Source: an uncultured bacterium | GTDB lineage: Bacteria > Patescibacteriota > Minisyncoccia > Phycocordibacterales > CAIZLB01 | Assembly: GCA_903952785.1 (NCBI GenBank) | Contig: CAJBHC010000080.1 | Span: 1 to 31,133 of the forward strand | Direction: 5' to 3' | Length of the DNA stretch: 31,133 nt | Shown here: one piece after another, positions 20,552-28,337 of the stretch | Layout of the letters: every line of letters begins with the position of its first letter | Numbering within the stretch: the stretch's first letter is position 1 | Notes under the pieces: generated by a model | What the model saw: the letters and a program-made list of their open reading frames with translations, nothing else | What the model was told of the DNA's origin: nothing | Database searches by the model: none | Translations under genes and position numbers: made by a program

Positions 20552-20582
20552 TGCTTGTTACCTTATTGAGAGTTCAAACCTG

Positions 20583-20591
20583 TGGTACACT
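20583..20591 (+). promoter_or_regulatory. Extended -10 of the MurG-like gene
   Basis: TG-G-TACACT then 6 nt (TTCAAT) and the ATG at 20598. Leaderless start predicted. Confidence 0.6.
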
Positions 20592-20597
20592 TTCAAT

Positions 20598-21698
20598 ATG
20601 AAAATTGTATTTAGTGGTGGCCATCACAATGCAGCGCTTGAAGTTGCGAAAAATATCAAAATATCGAGACCAGAAATCAAGATTATTTGGTATGGACATA
20701 AGCACACCACCTTATCAGACAACTCTCTATCCGCTGAATACAAAGAGGTTACTTCAGCTGGAATCACATTTCGCAACATCAATGCTGGAAAGGTATACAA
20801 AACATATAACATTAAACATTGGATACGATTGCCTCTCGGGTTCTTTCAATCGCTTTGGTATTTAATGAAAGATAGACCGTGCCTGATTGTGAGCTTTGGA
20901 GGATATCTCGCTGTGCCGATTGTGTTGGCAGGCCGGTTGCAGGGAATCCCTTCAGTAACTCACGAGCAGACATGCGTCGCCGGCTTGGCAAATAGATTTA
21001 TTGCCAAGTTTGCAAAGAAGGTATTTATTACATGGCCAAACTCAGAAGTATATTTTAATAAAAAGAAAACAATCATTACAGGCTTACCGCTGCGCACAGC
21101 CATCTTCAGTGCCAACCCAAAAGAGTTTGCATTTGACAATTCTTTGCCGACAATTTATGTCACAGGAGGAAAACAAGGAAGTCATGTTATAAACATGGCG
21201 GTCAAAGACGCGCTACCCCAAATTATAAAAATCGCAAACGTTATACATCAGACGGGGTCATCTACGGAATATAATGATTTCCAAGCTCTTGAGGAAGTAA
21301 GAGGTAGTCTCGCGCAAGACCTTAAAAAAAGATATATATTGAGACAGTATGTTTTTGAAGATGAAATAGGCTCCGTTTTTAGCAAGGCAGACATTATTGT
21401 ATCGCGGTCAGGAGCACACATGATTTACGAACTTATCGCTCTAAAGAAACCAGCTTTATTAATACCCATACCATGGTCTTCGCATAACGAGCAGTACAAG
21501 AATGCGGAGATGTTAAAAAGAGAGGGTGGTGCTGATATTCTTGAGCAAACAAATCTTTCAAGCTCAACTTTGTATGAGTATTTAACAAAAATGATCGGAC
21601 AGGCAGGTAAGTATAAAAGCTCAGCTGAAAAAAATACGAAAATTATTAAACTTGACGCACTGGATATAATCACTCGGGAAATATTAAAATTAGTGTAA
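20598..21698 (+). CDS. MurG-like UDP-GlcNAc transferase (GT28)
   Basis: A 366-residue GT-B enzyme close to MurG, which adds GlcNAc to lipid I at the inner face of the membrane. MurG-type motifs seen: HEQTCVAGLANRF (122-134), TGLPLRTAI (161-169), GGKQGSHVIN (190-199), SRSGAHMIYEL (269-279) and NEQYKNAEM (297-305). The N-terminal glycine loop is shortened to SGGHHNAALEVA (6-17) where MurG has GGTGGHxxPAL, so lipid acceptor binding may differ. It lies outside any division/cell-wall cluster, so it may be a second copy or a paralogue. Start 20598 is fixed by the -10 box; upstream in-frame codons overlap the terminator of rplK. Confidence 0.85.
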   Translation: MKIVFSGGHHNAALEVAKNIKISRPEIKIIWYGHKHTTLSDNSLSAEYKEVTSAGITFRNINAGKVYKTYNIKHWIRLPLGFFQSLWYLMKDRPCLIVSFGGYLAVPIVLAGRLQGIPSVTHEQTCVAGLANRFIAKFAKKVFITWPNSEVYFNKKKTIITGLPLRTAIFSANPKEFAFDNSLPTIYVTGGKQGSHVINMAVKDALPQIIKIANVIHQTGSSTEYNDFQALEEVRGSLAQDLKKRYILRQYVFEDEIGSVFSKADIIVSRSGAHMIYELIALKKPALLIPIPWSSHNEQYKNAEMLKREGGADILEQTNLSSSTLYEYLTKMIGQAGKYKSSAEKNTKIIKLDALDIITREILKLV

Positions 21699-21744
21699 CT
21701 TTTGTTTGTAATTGGTATTTTTATTTCTACACAATTGAATTTTG

Positions 21745-21850
21745 AACTCCCTAAAGGGGACTGCTATTTGTATTCAATCGCTACGCTCTCGATCCAGCAG
21801 GATCGCCTACTGGGTGAACAAATAGGGAGCATCGTCCCAAGTTCGGAGTT
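21745..21850. repeat. Long imperfect foldback with an AGCA-loop hairpin inside
   Basis: Outer arms: AACTCC/GGAGTT (21745-21750, 21845-21850), GGGAC/GTCCC (21757-21761, 21834-21838), TGCT/AGCA (21762-21765, 21828-21831) and ATTTGT/ACAAAT (21766-21771, 21818-21823). At its centre is CGATCC-AGCA-GGATCG (21790-21805) followed by CCTACTGGGTGA, the third member of the AGCA-loop family. It lies upstream of the argS promoter, so it is not in the argS mRNA if that is leaderless. The stretch 21699-21744 shows nothing else. Confidence 0.65.
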
Positions 21851-21873
21851 GATATTGTGATTCTCCAATTGCA

Positions 21874-21882
21874 TGATAATAT
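21874..21882 (+). promoter_or_regulatory. Extended -10 of argS
   Basis: TG-A-TAATAT then 7 nt (AGCAAAT) and the ATG at 21890. Confidence 0.5.
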
Positions 21883-21889
21883 AGCAAAT

Positions 21890-23707
21890 ATGAATAAAGC
21901 TATAACTGAAGCAATAATAAAGGCGGTGGAAGACTCAACTCTTTCTGGTTTTTTGGTTGGTAAAAATCTACTAGATAGACCGGGGGATTTATCTCATGGA
22001 GATTACTCTACAAATATTGCCATGATTCTCGCTCCAAAACTTGGTGTTAAGCCAATAGAATTGGCGAATCAGATTTTACAAAAACTTCAGGTGTCTATTT
22101 CTGAGGGGGCTTTGGAAGGGGTGAAAAAAGTGGAAGTTGCAGGTCCGGGATTTATTAACTTCTATTTGACGGAAGGTGTTGGTTTGGAATTGATAAAGGG
22201 GATTTTGGATGAGTCTAAGGGGGGAGCGGGTGGTGATAATTATGGAAAATCAAACTTGCACAATGGTAAGAAAATGATTTACGAGTATACAGATCCAAAT
22301 CCATTTAAACAATTTCATATTGGTCACCTTATGTCCAACGCCATCGGAGAGTCGTTAGCAAGACTCGGAGAATGGTCTGGGGGAAATGTTAAAAGATATT
22401 GTTATCAGGGTGATGTTGGTAGGCACGTTGCGTTTACCTTCTATGGTTTTGATTTGCTTAAAAATGAAGAGGGGGTGGAGTGGCCAAGTGATTCAATACC
22501 GCTTAGCGACAAGGTTGCTTTTTTGGGTAAAATATACGCAAAAGGCGCAACTCACTTCAAAGATCACCCGGAGGATGAATCTATCGTGCAAGAAATAAAT
22601 AAAAAAGTTTACGATAAGTCTGATGCCGAAATGAATGTTCTGTATGACCTAGGAAAAAGGTGGAGCATGGATCATTTTGAGGAAATCTATAAGACGCTAG
22701 GAACAAAGTTTGATGAATATTTCTTCGAGAGCGATAGCTCTGTAGTTGGCTTGGAAGAAGTTCAAAAAGGATTGAAGAGCGGAATCTTTGAAGAAAGTGA
22801 AGGAGCTGTAATTTTTAAGGGAGAAAATTATGGATTAAATACCCGTGTCTTTATAAACAAGTTTGGGCTACCAACTTATGAGGCAAAGGAAATTGGTTTG
22901 GCACTCCTTAAATACAATAAGGACCCCTATGATATTTCTTATACAATTACTGCAAACGAGCAGGACAATGTCTTGGCAGTTTCTTATAAAGCAATTGAAC
23001 AAATATATCCAGAGATTGCAAAAAAGAATTTTCATCTTTCACACGGGATGTTGAGGCTTACAACAGGCAAGATGGGATCAAGAACTGGAAATGTTATCAC
23101 GGGAGAATCAATGTTGCATGATATGACGGAGATGGCGCTAGAAAAAATGAAAGAGAGGGATATACCTGAAGAAGAAAGGAAAGAGATTGCCGAACAAATT
23201 GCGGTTGCTGCAATCAAATATACAATTCTAAGACAAACAATTGGAAAGGATATAGTATTTGATCCACAAAAGTCATTATCTTTTGAGGGGGACTCTGGTC
23301 CGTACCTGCAATATTCCTGCGTGCGTGCAAAATCTGTATTAGATAAGGCGGAGAAGCAGGGGGTTGTGGTTAATGCCGGGGGTCTTAATATTCAGGATTT
23401 GAATAATGCAGACAACTCAGATGGACCAAAAATCTGCCAATTAGATTGGGCTGGGGGGAAGCTAGAAAAGGTGCTTGTTAGATTTCCTGAAGTACTTTTG
23501 CGAGCTGAAAATGAACATGCTCCACATTATGTGGGTCAATATCTATTGGACGTTGCTTCAGAATTTAACTCCTTTTATGCAAATACTCAGATTCTTGTAG
23601 AGGGTGATGCGTTGACTCCTTATAAGTTGACGATAACTAAGGCGGTGTTGATTGTTTTGACTAATGGGCTTAATGTTTTGGGGATTAAGGTGCCAAGTAG
23701 GATGTAG
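21890..23707 (+). CDS. argS: Arginyl-tRNA synthetase
   Basis: A 605-residue class I synthetase that charges tRNA-Arg. The N-terminal Add-1 domain comes first, with LDRPGDLSHGDYSTNIAM. The catalytic core has the HIGH motif as H143-I-G-H146 in NPFKQFHIGHLMSNAIGE. The KMSKS region reads K394-M-G-S-R, a degenerate form, as in many ArgRS. The DALR anticodon-binding domain ends in the characteristic LTNGLNVLGIKVPSRM. The start at 21890 is supported by an extended -10 7 nt upstream; an earlier in-frame ATG at 21857 lies upstream of that box. Confidence 0.97.
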   Translation: MNKAITEAIIKAVEDSTLSGFLVGKNLLDRPGDLSHGDYSTNIAMILAPKLGVKPIELANQILQKLQVSISEGALEGVKKVEVAGPGFINFYLTEGVGLELIKGILDESKGGAGGDNYGKSNLHNGKKMIYEYTDPNPFKQFHIGHLMSNAIGESLARLGEWSGGNVKRYCYQGDVGRHVAFTFYGFDLLKNEEGVEWPSDSIPLSDKVAFLGKIYAKGATHFKDHPEDESIVQEINKKVYDKSDAEMNVLYDLGKRWSMDHFEEIYKTLGTKFDEYFFESDSSVVGLEEVQKGLKSGIFEESEGAVIFKGENYGLNTRVFINKFGLPTYEAKEIGLALLKYNKDPYDISYTITANEQDNVLAVSYKAIEQIYPEIAKKNFHLSHGMLRLTTGKMGSRTGNVITGESMLHDMTEMALEKMKERDIPEEERKEIAEQIAVAAIKYTILRQTIGKDIVFDPQKSLSFEGDSGPYLQYSCVRAKSVLDKAEKQGVVVNAGGLNIQDLNNADNSDGPKICQLDWAGGKLEKVLVRFPEVLLRAENEHAPHYVGQYLLDVASEFNSFYANTQILVEGDALTPYKLTITKAVLIVLTNGLNVLGIKVPSRM

Positions 23708-23748
23708 TTGTTGCTTTAGGGGCGCACGCTTCAGATTTTAGCCTTTTG

Positions 23749-23757
23749 TGTTATAAT
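23749..23757 (+). promoter_or_regulatory. Extended -10 of mntA-hepT
   Basis: TG-T-TATAAT then 6 nt (CTCACC) and the ATG at 23764. Confidence 0.7.
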
Positions 23758-23763
23758 CTCACC

Positions 23764-24072
23764 ATGACCGATGAAGTCCAAAACATAAAAGATAAAATAA
23801 CCCCAATTCTTAAGGAGCAGGAGTTTGTTTTGCGCGCTTCTTTGTTTGGTAGTTTTGCTAGAGGGGATAATAACACAGAAAGTGACGTAGATATTTTGAT
23901 TAAAATATCTAAGCCTATAGATCTATTAGATTTCTTTGATTTGAGAGAAAAGTTAGAAGAGGTTTTATCTAAAAAGGTTGATTTGGTGTCAGAGGACGCT
24001 GTAGTTTCTCATTTTCATGATTATATTTATAAAGATCTTATTCAACTATATCAAGATGAAAAACAAGGATAA
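23764..24072 (+). CDS. mntA: MntA-type minimal nucleotidyltransferase antitoxin
   Basis: A 102-residue single-domain nucleotidyltransferase. The signature G29-S-F-A-R-G34 followed by D41-V-D43 and a third acidic residue at D73 (KVDLV) gives a complete metal site. MntA antitoxins add AMP to a Tyr of the partner HEPN toxin and so silence it. ATG 23764 lies 6 nt after a perfect extended -10; the earlier ATG at 23746 lies within the promoter. The toxin gene overlaps its end by 17 bp. Confidence 0.9.
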   Translation: MTDEVQNIKDKITPILKEQEFVLRASLFGSFARGDNNTESDVDILIKISKPIDLLDFFDLREKLEEVLSKKVDLVSEDAVVSHFHDYIYKDLIQLYQDEKQG

Positions 24073-24397
24073 TCTAGCTTATTTAAAACTTATCTTAGGG
24101 GCAATGAATAAAATAGGTCTATATATTGATGGTTTAGATTATGATTCGTTTTCCATTGATTCAAAAACTCAAAGCGCCGTACTTATGCAATTGCAAATAA
24201 TTGGAGAATTAGCAAAAAGAATTCCGGAAAACGTTTTGTCTGAAATTGAAATACCTTGGAAGAAGATAATGGGATTAAGAGATATAGTTTCTCATGACTA
24301 TTTCAGTCTAGATATTAAAATGGTCTGGCAAACCATCAACGGCAGTATCTATGATGCCCAAAACAAAATTGGTTTATATTTGCAGGCTCTCAGGTAA
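24056..24397 (+). CDS. hepT: HepT-type HEPN ribonuclease toxin
   Basis: A 113-residue helical HEPN (DUF86) protein. The catalytic motif RX4HXY is complete as R75-D-I-V-S-H80-D-Y82; Tyr82 is the residue expected to be AMPylated by MntA. Asp at 76 replaces the Asn often found after the Arg. HepT proteins are dimeric RNases that cut tRNA or mRNA. ATG 24056 gives a protein starting MKNKDNLAYLKLI and a 17-bp overlap with mntA, which suggests coupled translation. An ATG at 24017 in the same frame adds a hydrophobic stretch not typical of the family. The module lies between argS and ileS. Confidence 0.9.
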   Translation: MKNKDNLAYLKLILGAMNKIGLYIDGLDYDSFSIDSKTQSAVLMQLQIIGELAKRIPENVLSEIEIPWKKIMGLRDIVSHDYFSLDIKMVWQTINGSIYDAQNKIGLYLQALR

Positions 24398-24413
24398 CAA
24401 AACTCTTTTTTTA

Positions 24414-24422
24414 TGCTAGTAT
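24414..24422 (+). promoter_or_regulatory. Extended -10 of ileS
   Basis: TG-C-TAGTAT then 6 nt (GTTTTC) and the ATG at 24429. It confirms the long N-terminus of IleRS. Confidence 0.6.
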
Positions 24423-24428
24423 GTTTTC

Positions 24429-27400
24429 ATGACTTCAAAACAAAATGATTTGGCCGAAGATAAAGGTCAAAACGGGGTAGGGCTACCCGTTCAAACTAAG
24501 CCTGAGACTAATAAAAAAGCTGGTGTCACAAATTCCGCAAACGTTACAAATACAATGGGTGCCACAGATACTGTGGTTAGTGCAATTTCAACAAAAGAAA
24601 AGGCTGTACTCAAATTCTGGAATGAAAATCAGATTTTTGAAAAAACTCTTAAAAAAGATTCACCACTTGGAAACTTTGTGTTCTATGATGGACCGCCCTA
24701 TGCTACCGGGCTTCCTCACTATGGGCATATTTTGCCCAGCTCCCTAAAAGACCTCATCCCAAGATATAAAACCATGCGTGGATTTCATGTTGATAGAAAA
24801 TGGGGCTGGGATTGTCACGGTTTGCCTATCGAAAACTTAATTGAAAAAAAGTTGGGGCTAAAAGATAAAAAGGCTATTGAAGAATACGGTATCGATAAAT
24901 TCAACAATGCCGCAAGAGAAAGTGTTTTGGTTTATGCCGATGAGTGGAAGGAGAGGATTCAGAGGATTGGTAGGTGGGCAAACATGGATAATGATTATAG
25001 AACGATGGATGCAAGCTACACAGAATCTGTTTGGTGGTCATTTAGAGAATTGGATAAAAAAGGCTTGGTGTTTGAAGATTATAAGGTAATGCAGGTGTGT
25101 CCGCGATGTGGAACGCCACTTTCAAACTTTGAGGTCGCTCAAGGTTATAAAGATATTGCGGATATTTCTGTTTATGCTAAGTTTGAAATCAAAAATGAGT
25201 CAATCAATATTGTAAAGTCTTTCTATAATCTAGGTGCTGGTTCAGGTGCTGGCGGAGAAGCTGGTGGAAATTCCAACTCAAAAACATCTTTTGTTGCTTG
25301 GACAACAACTCCATGGACTCTTCCTGGAAACGTTGCGCTTGCAGTAAATCCTGAATTAAATTACGTTTGTGTTTCTGTTAAAGCGCCGGGAGATGCGGGC
25401 GGTGAAGAGGGCGCAGAGAATCATATTTTTGCGGAAAGCCTTTTTGAATCACTAAAGAGCAAGAAAGTAATTCCCGAAGACTCTGTGGTACTTCCATTGC
25501 TAGATTCTAACAAACCACTGACCGGAAAGGATTTGGTTGGCATTTCATATGAGCCTGTTTTTGACTACTACAAAAAAGAGGGAACATTGGAGACCTCGGA
25601 GAAAAATAGAGAAAATATTTGGAAGGTATATGACGCTCCTTTTGTTACAGCAGAAGACGGAACGGGAATCGTTCACATTGCACCCGCGTATGGTGATGAT
25701 GACATGAAGCTTTCTAAAACTAATAATCTTCCTGTTATAAAACATGTTGGTTTTGATGGTTGTTTTGTTGATTTAATAACTGAAATGAGGGGTAAGCCTG
25801 CAAAACCAAAAGAGGATCATCAAAGCGCTGATGTTGAAATAATTAAAATTCTAGCTGGCAAAAATGTTCTCCTAGCGAAGGAAAAAATGATTCACTCGTA
25901 TCCACACTGTTGGAGATGTGAGACCCCGCTTATAAACTTTGCAACAACAAGTTTGTTTGTGAGAACAACATCGTTAAAAAATGAACTAATTGAAGAGAAT
26001 AAAAAAATAAACTGGGTTCCAAAAGAAATTGGCTCTGGACGTTTTGGTGAGTGGCTTGAAAACATCAGAGACTGGGCAATTTCAAGAACAAGATATTGGG
26101 GGGCTCCTGTTCCAATGTGGAAATCTGAAAGTGGAAAAACTGAAATAATTGGATCTTTTGCTGAACTAAAGGAAAAAATTAGGCTAAGTTCAAATAATAA
26201 TAAATTTGTTTTAATGCGTCACGGTGAGGCTGAATCAAATGTGAAAGACGTTATTAATTCTCATGATTTAAACCTCTATGGCTTAACAGAAAAGGGAATT
26301 GCTCAGGTTAAGGAATCTGCTGAAAAGTTAAAGATAAGTGGAGCAATCGAGGGTGCTCCCGCCGGCACCGCCAACCGTCCAGTAACCAAAATCTATGCTT
26401 CTGATTTCAGAAGAACAAAAGAAACAGCAAAGATTGTTGCAGAAATACTTGGATTAGATGAATCGAAAATAATTTATGACGCACGCCTTAGGGAAAACAA
26501 TGCAGGAGAGTTAGAAGGGCAGTCTTGGAGCGAAAGACTAAAAACATTTAAAAGCGAAGAAGACAGAATCTTCTTGGCTCCAAAGGGTGGGGAGTCTTCT
26601 TTTGATGTGAAAAAGAGAGTTGCTGAGGCGTTGTACGAAATAGACTCATCTAATAAAGATGAAAACGTTTTGATCGTTGCTCATGGTTTACCAATCAGAA
26701 TGATGAGTGAGGTCGCAAACGGTAGAACTACAAGAGACATGATTAGAAGTGGCTGGAATGACATCTCTGACCCAACAGGCTCTCTTCACTATATTGATTT
26801 TGTACAATGGCCACATACTGAAAATTTTGAACTAGATATTCATCGCCCATTAATTGATACTGTTACTTGGAAAAATGAAGACGGAGAGACGATGAAAAGA
26901 ATTCCTGACGTCTTTGATGTTTGGTATGACTCTGGCGCGATGCCATTTGCATCACAGCATTATCCATTTGAAAACAAAGAGGAGTTTGAAAAGAGGGGTA
27001 GTAAGCTATTCCCAGCTGATTTTATTGCTGAAGGATTGGATCAAACTAGAGGTTGGTTTTATTCACTACTTTGCCTTGGAGTGAGTTTGTTTGGCAAATC
27101 TCCATTCAAGAACGTTTCTGTAAATGGTTTGATTTTGGCAGAAGATGGAAGAAAGATGGCAAAGAGTTTGAATAACTATCCAGAGCTTATGGGAGTAGTG
27201 GAGAAGTATGGTGCGGATTCACTAAGATATTTTCTGGTTACTTCCCCTGCGGTAACAGCCGAGGAGGTGTCATTCTCTGAAAAGTCATTAGATGAGATAA
27301 ATAAAAAGATATTCAATAGACTGGATAATGTTTATACATTCTACAAAACTTATTCCGATATGTTTGGGGAGGATTCCACGCACAGCTTCTGCTCATTAAA

Positions 27401-28298
27401 ATCAGAGAATATTTTAGACAAGTGGATTTGGGCAAGACTTAAAAAACTAAATTCTGATATGACTAGAGATTTGGATACCTATATGATTGCAAGAGCAGTT
27501 CGTCCAATTGCTTCTTTTGTTGATGATCTTTCTACTTGGTATTTGAGAAGGTCACGTGATAGATTTAAGGGAGAAAATATTGTCGATAGAAATTTTGCCA
27601 TCTCAACACTTCGTTCTGTGTTGTTGAATTTCTCCAAAATAATTGCACCAACCATTCCTTTTTCAGCAGAAGATTTATATCAGAAGGTTAAACTTGCATG
27701 TGACGATGTGCCCTTGGGATCTCAAAATAAAGAGAATTCAAAACTCAGTGTGCATTTAGAGGGGTGGCCAGATCTTGGAATGCTAACTGAAAAGGAAGAA
27801 ATAATTCTCTCTAACATGGAGTCTGCAAGAGATTTGGTTGAAACAGGATTGTCTCTGCGCGCCAAGTCAGGATTGAAGGTAAGGCAACCACTCGCTTCTT
27901 TTATCTACACAAACAAAGAAGGAAAGGAGTTAGGTGGTGAAATAGAAGAAATAATTAAGGATGAATTAAATGTAAAGAATGTTGCAATTGGTAATGAAAT
28001 AATTCTGGACACTGTTTTAACAGAAGACCTTAAGGAAGAGGGAATGTCTCGAGATTTAATCAGGGCTATTCAAGAAGCAAGAAAGGCCTTTGGTTTTTCA
28101 CCACAGGATAAAATAATCCTGCAAATTGAGGATTCTATTGTGGGTAAGATGCTCTTGGATAAATATAAAACTTCAATCGCTAAAACTGTATTGGCTGAAA
28201 GTCTAACCATAGAAGATTTTGAGGGAGGTGAGGCAGTATCTATTGGTGATCAAGAAATCAGATTTATAATTCAACCATCTGCCTCAGTTCAAAAGTAA
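24429..28298 (+). CDS. ileS: Isoleucyl-tRNA synthetase with internal histidine phosphatase domain
   Basis: A 1289-residue class I synthetase for tRNA-Ile. Order: a low-complexity N-terminal extension (about 1-55); catalytic motif H97-Y-G-H100 in PPYATGLPHYGHIL; WDCHGLPIE; CP1 editing domain (WTTTPWTLPGNVALAVNPE and a DGTGIVHIAPAYGDDD motif) with a Gly/Ala-rich insert near 270-288; SRTRYWGAPVP; then an inserted domain of about 200 residues (about 592-798); the catalytic core resumes at FELDIHRPLID; K909-M-A-K-S913; and the anticodon-binding region. The inserted domain is a histidine phosphatase (phosphoglycerate-mutase-like) with its catalytic set intact: R597-H598-G, R662, E689 and H752 (VAHGLP). 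Motif wording resembles type 2 (eukaryote-like) IleRS. Typical IleRS has about 930-1100 residues. Confidence 0.95.
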   Translation: MTSKQNDLAEDKGQNGVGLPVQTKPETNKKAGVTNSANVTNTMGATDTVVSAISTKEKAVLKFWNENQIFEKTLKKDSPLGNFVFYDGPPYATGLPHYGHILPSSLKDLIPRYKTMRGFHVDRKWGWDCHGLPIENLIEKKLGLKDKKAIEEYGIDKFNNAARESVLVYADEWKERIQRIGRWANMDNDYRTMDASYTESVWWSFRELDKKGLVFEDYKVMQVCPRCGTPLSNFEVAQGYKDIADISVYAKFEIKNESINIVKSFYNLGAGSGAGGEAGGNSNSKTSFVAWTTTPWTLPGNVALAVNPELNYVCVSVKAPGDAGGEEGAENHIFAESLFESLKSKKVIPEDSVVLPLLDSNKPLTGKDLVGISYEPVFDYYKKEGTLETSEKNRENIWKVYDAPFVTAEDGTGIVHIAPAYGDDDMKLSKTNNLPVIKHVGFDGCFVDLITEMRGKPAKPKEDHQSADVEIIKILAGKNVLLAKEKMIHSYPHCWRCETPLINFATTSLFVRTTSLKNELIEENKKINWVPKEIGSGRFGEWLENIRDWAISRTRYWGAPVPMWKSESGKTEIIGSFAELKEKIRLSSNNNKFVLMRHGEAESNVKDVINSHDLNLYGLTEKGIAQVKESAEKLKISGAIEGAPAGTANRPVTKIYASDFRRTKETAKIVAEILGLDESKIIYDARLRENNAGELEGQSWSERLKTFKSEEDRIFLAPKGGESSFDVKKRVAEALYEIDSSNKDENVLIVAHGLPIRMMSEVANGRTTRDMIRSGWNDISDPTGSLHYIDFVQWPHTENFELDIHRPLIDTVTWKNEDGETMKRIPDVFDVWYDSGAMPFASQHYPFENKEEFEKRGSKLFPADFIAEGLDQTRGWFYSLLCLGVSLFGKSPFKNVSVNGLILAEDGRKMAKSLNNYPELMGVVEKYGADSLRYFLVTSPAVTAEEVSFSEKSLDEINKKIFNRLDNVYTFYKTYSDMFGEDSTHSFCSLKSENILDKWIWARLKKLNSDMTRDLDTYMIARAVRPIASFVDDLSTWYLRRSRDRFKGENIVDRNFAISTLRSVLLNFSKIIAPTIPFSAEDLYQKVKLACDDVPLGSQNKENSKLSVHLEGWPDLGMLTEKEEIILSNMESARDLVETGLSLRAKSGLKVRQPLASFIYTNKEGKELGGEIEEIIKDELNVKNVAIGNEIILDTVLTEDLKEEGMSRDLIRAIQEARKAFGFSPQDKIILQIEDSIVGKMLLDKYKTSIAKTVLAESLTIEDFEGGEAVSIGDQEIRFIIQPSASVQK

Positions 28299-28337
28299 TC
28301 TTAAATTGTCAAAGCACCATAAATTAAATAAATAAAT

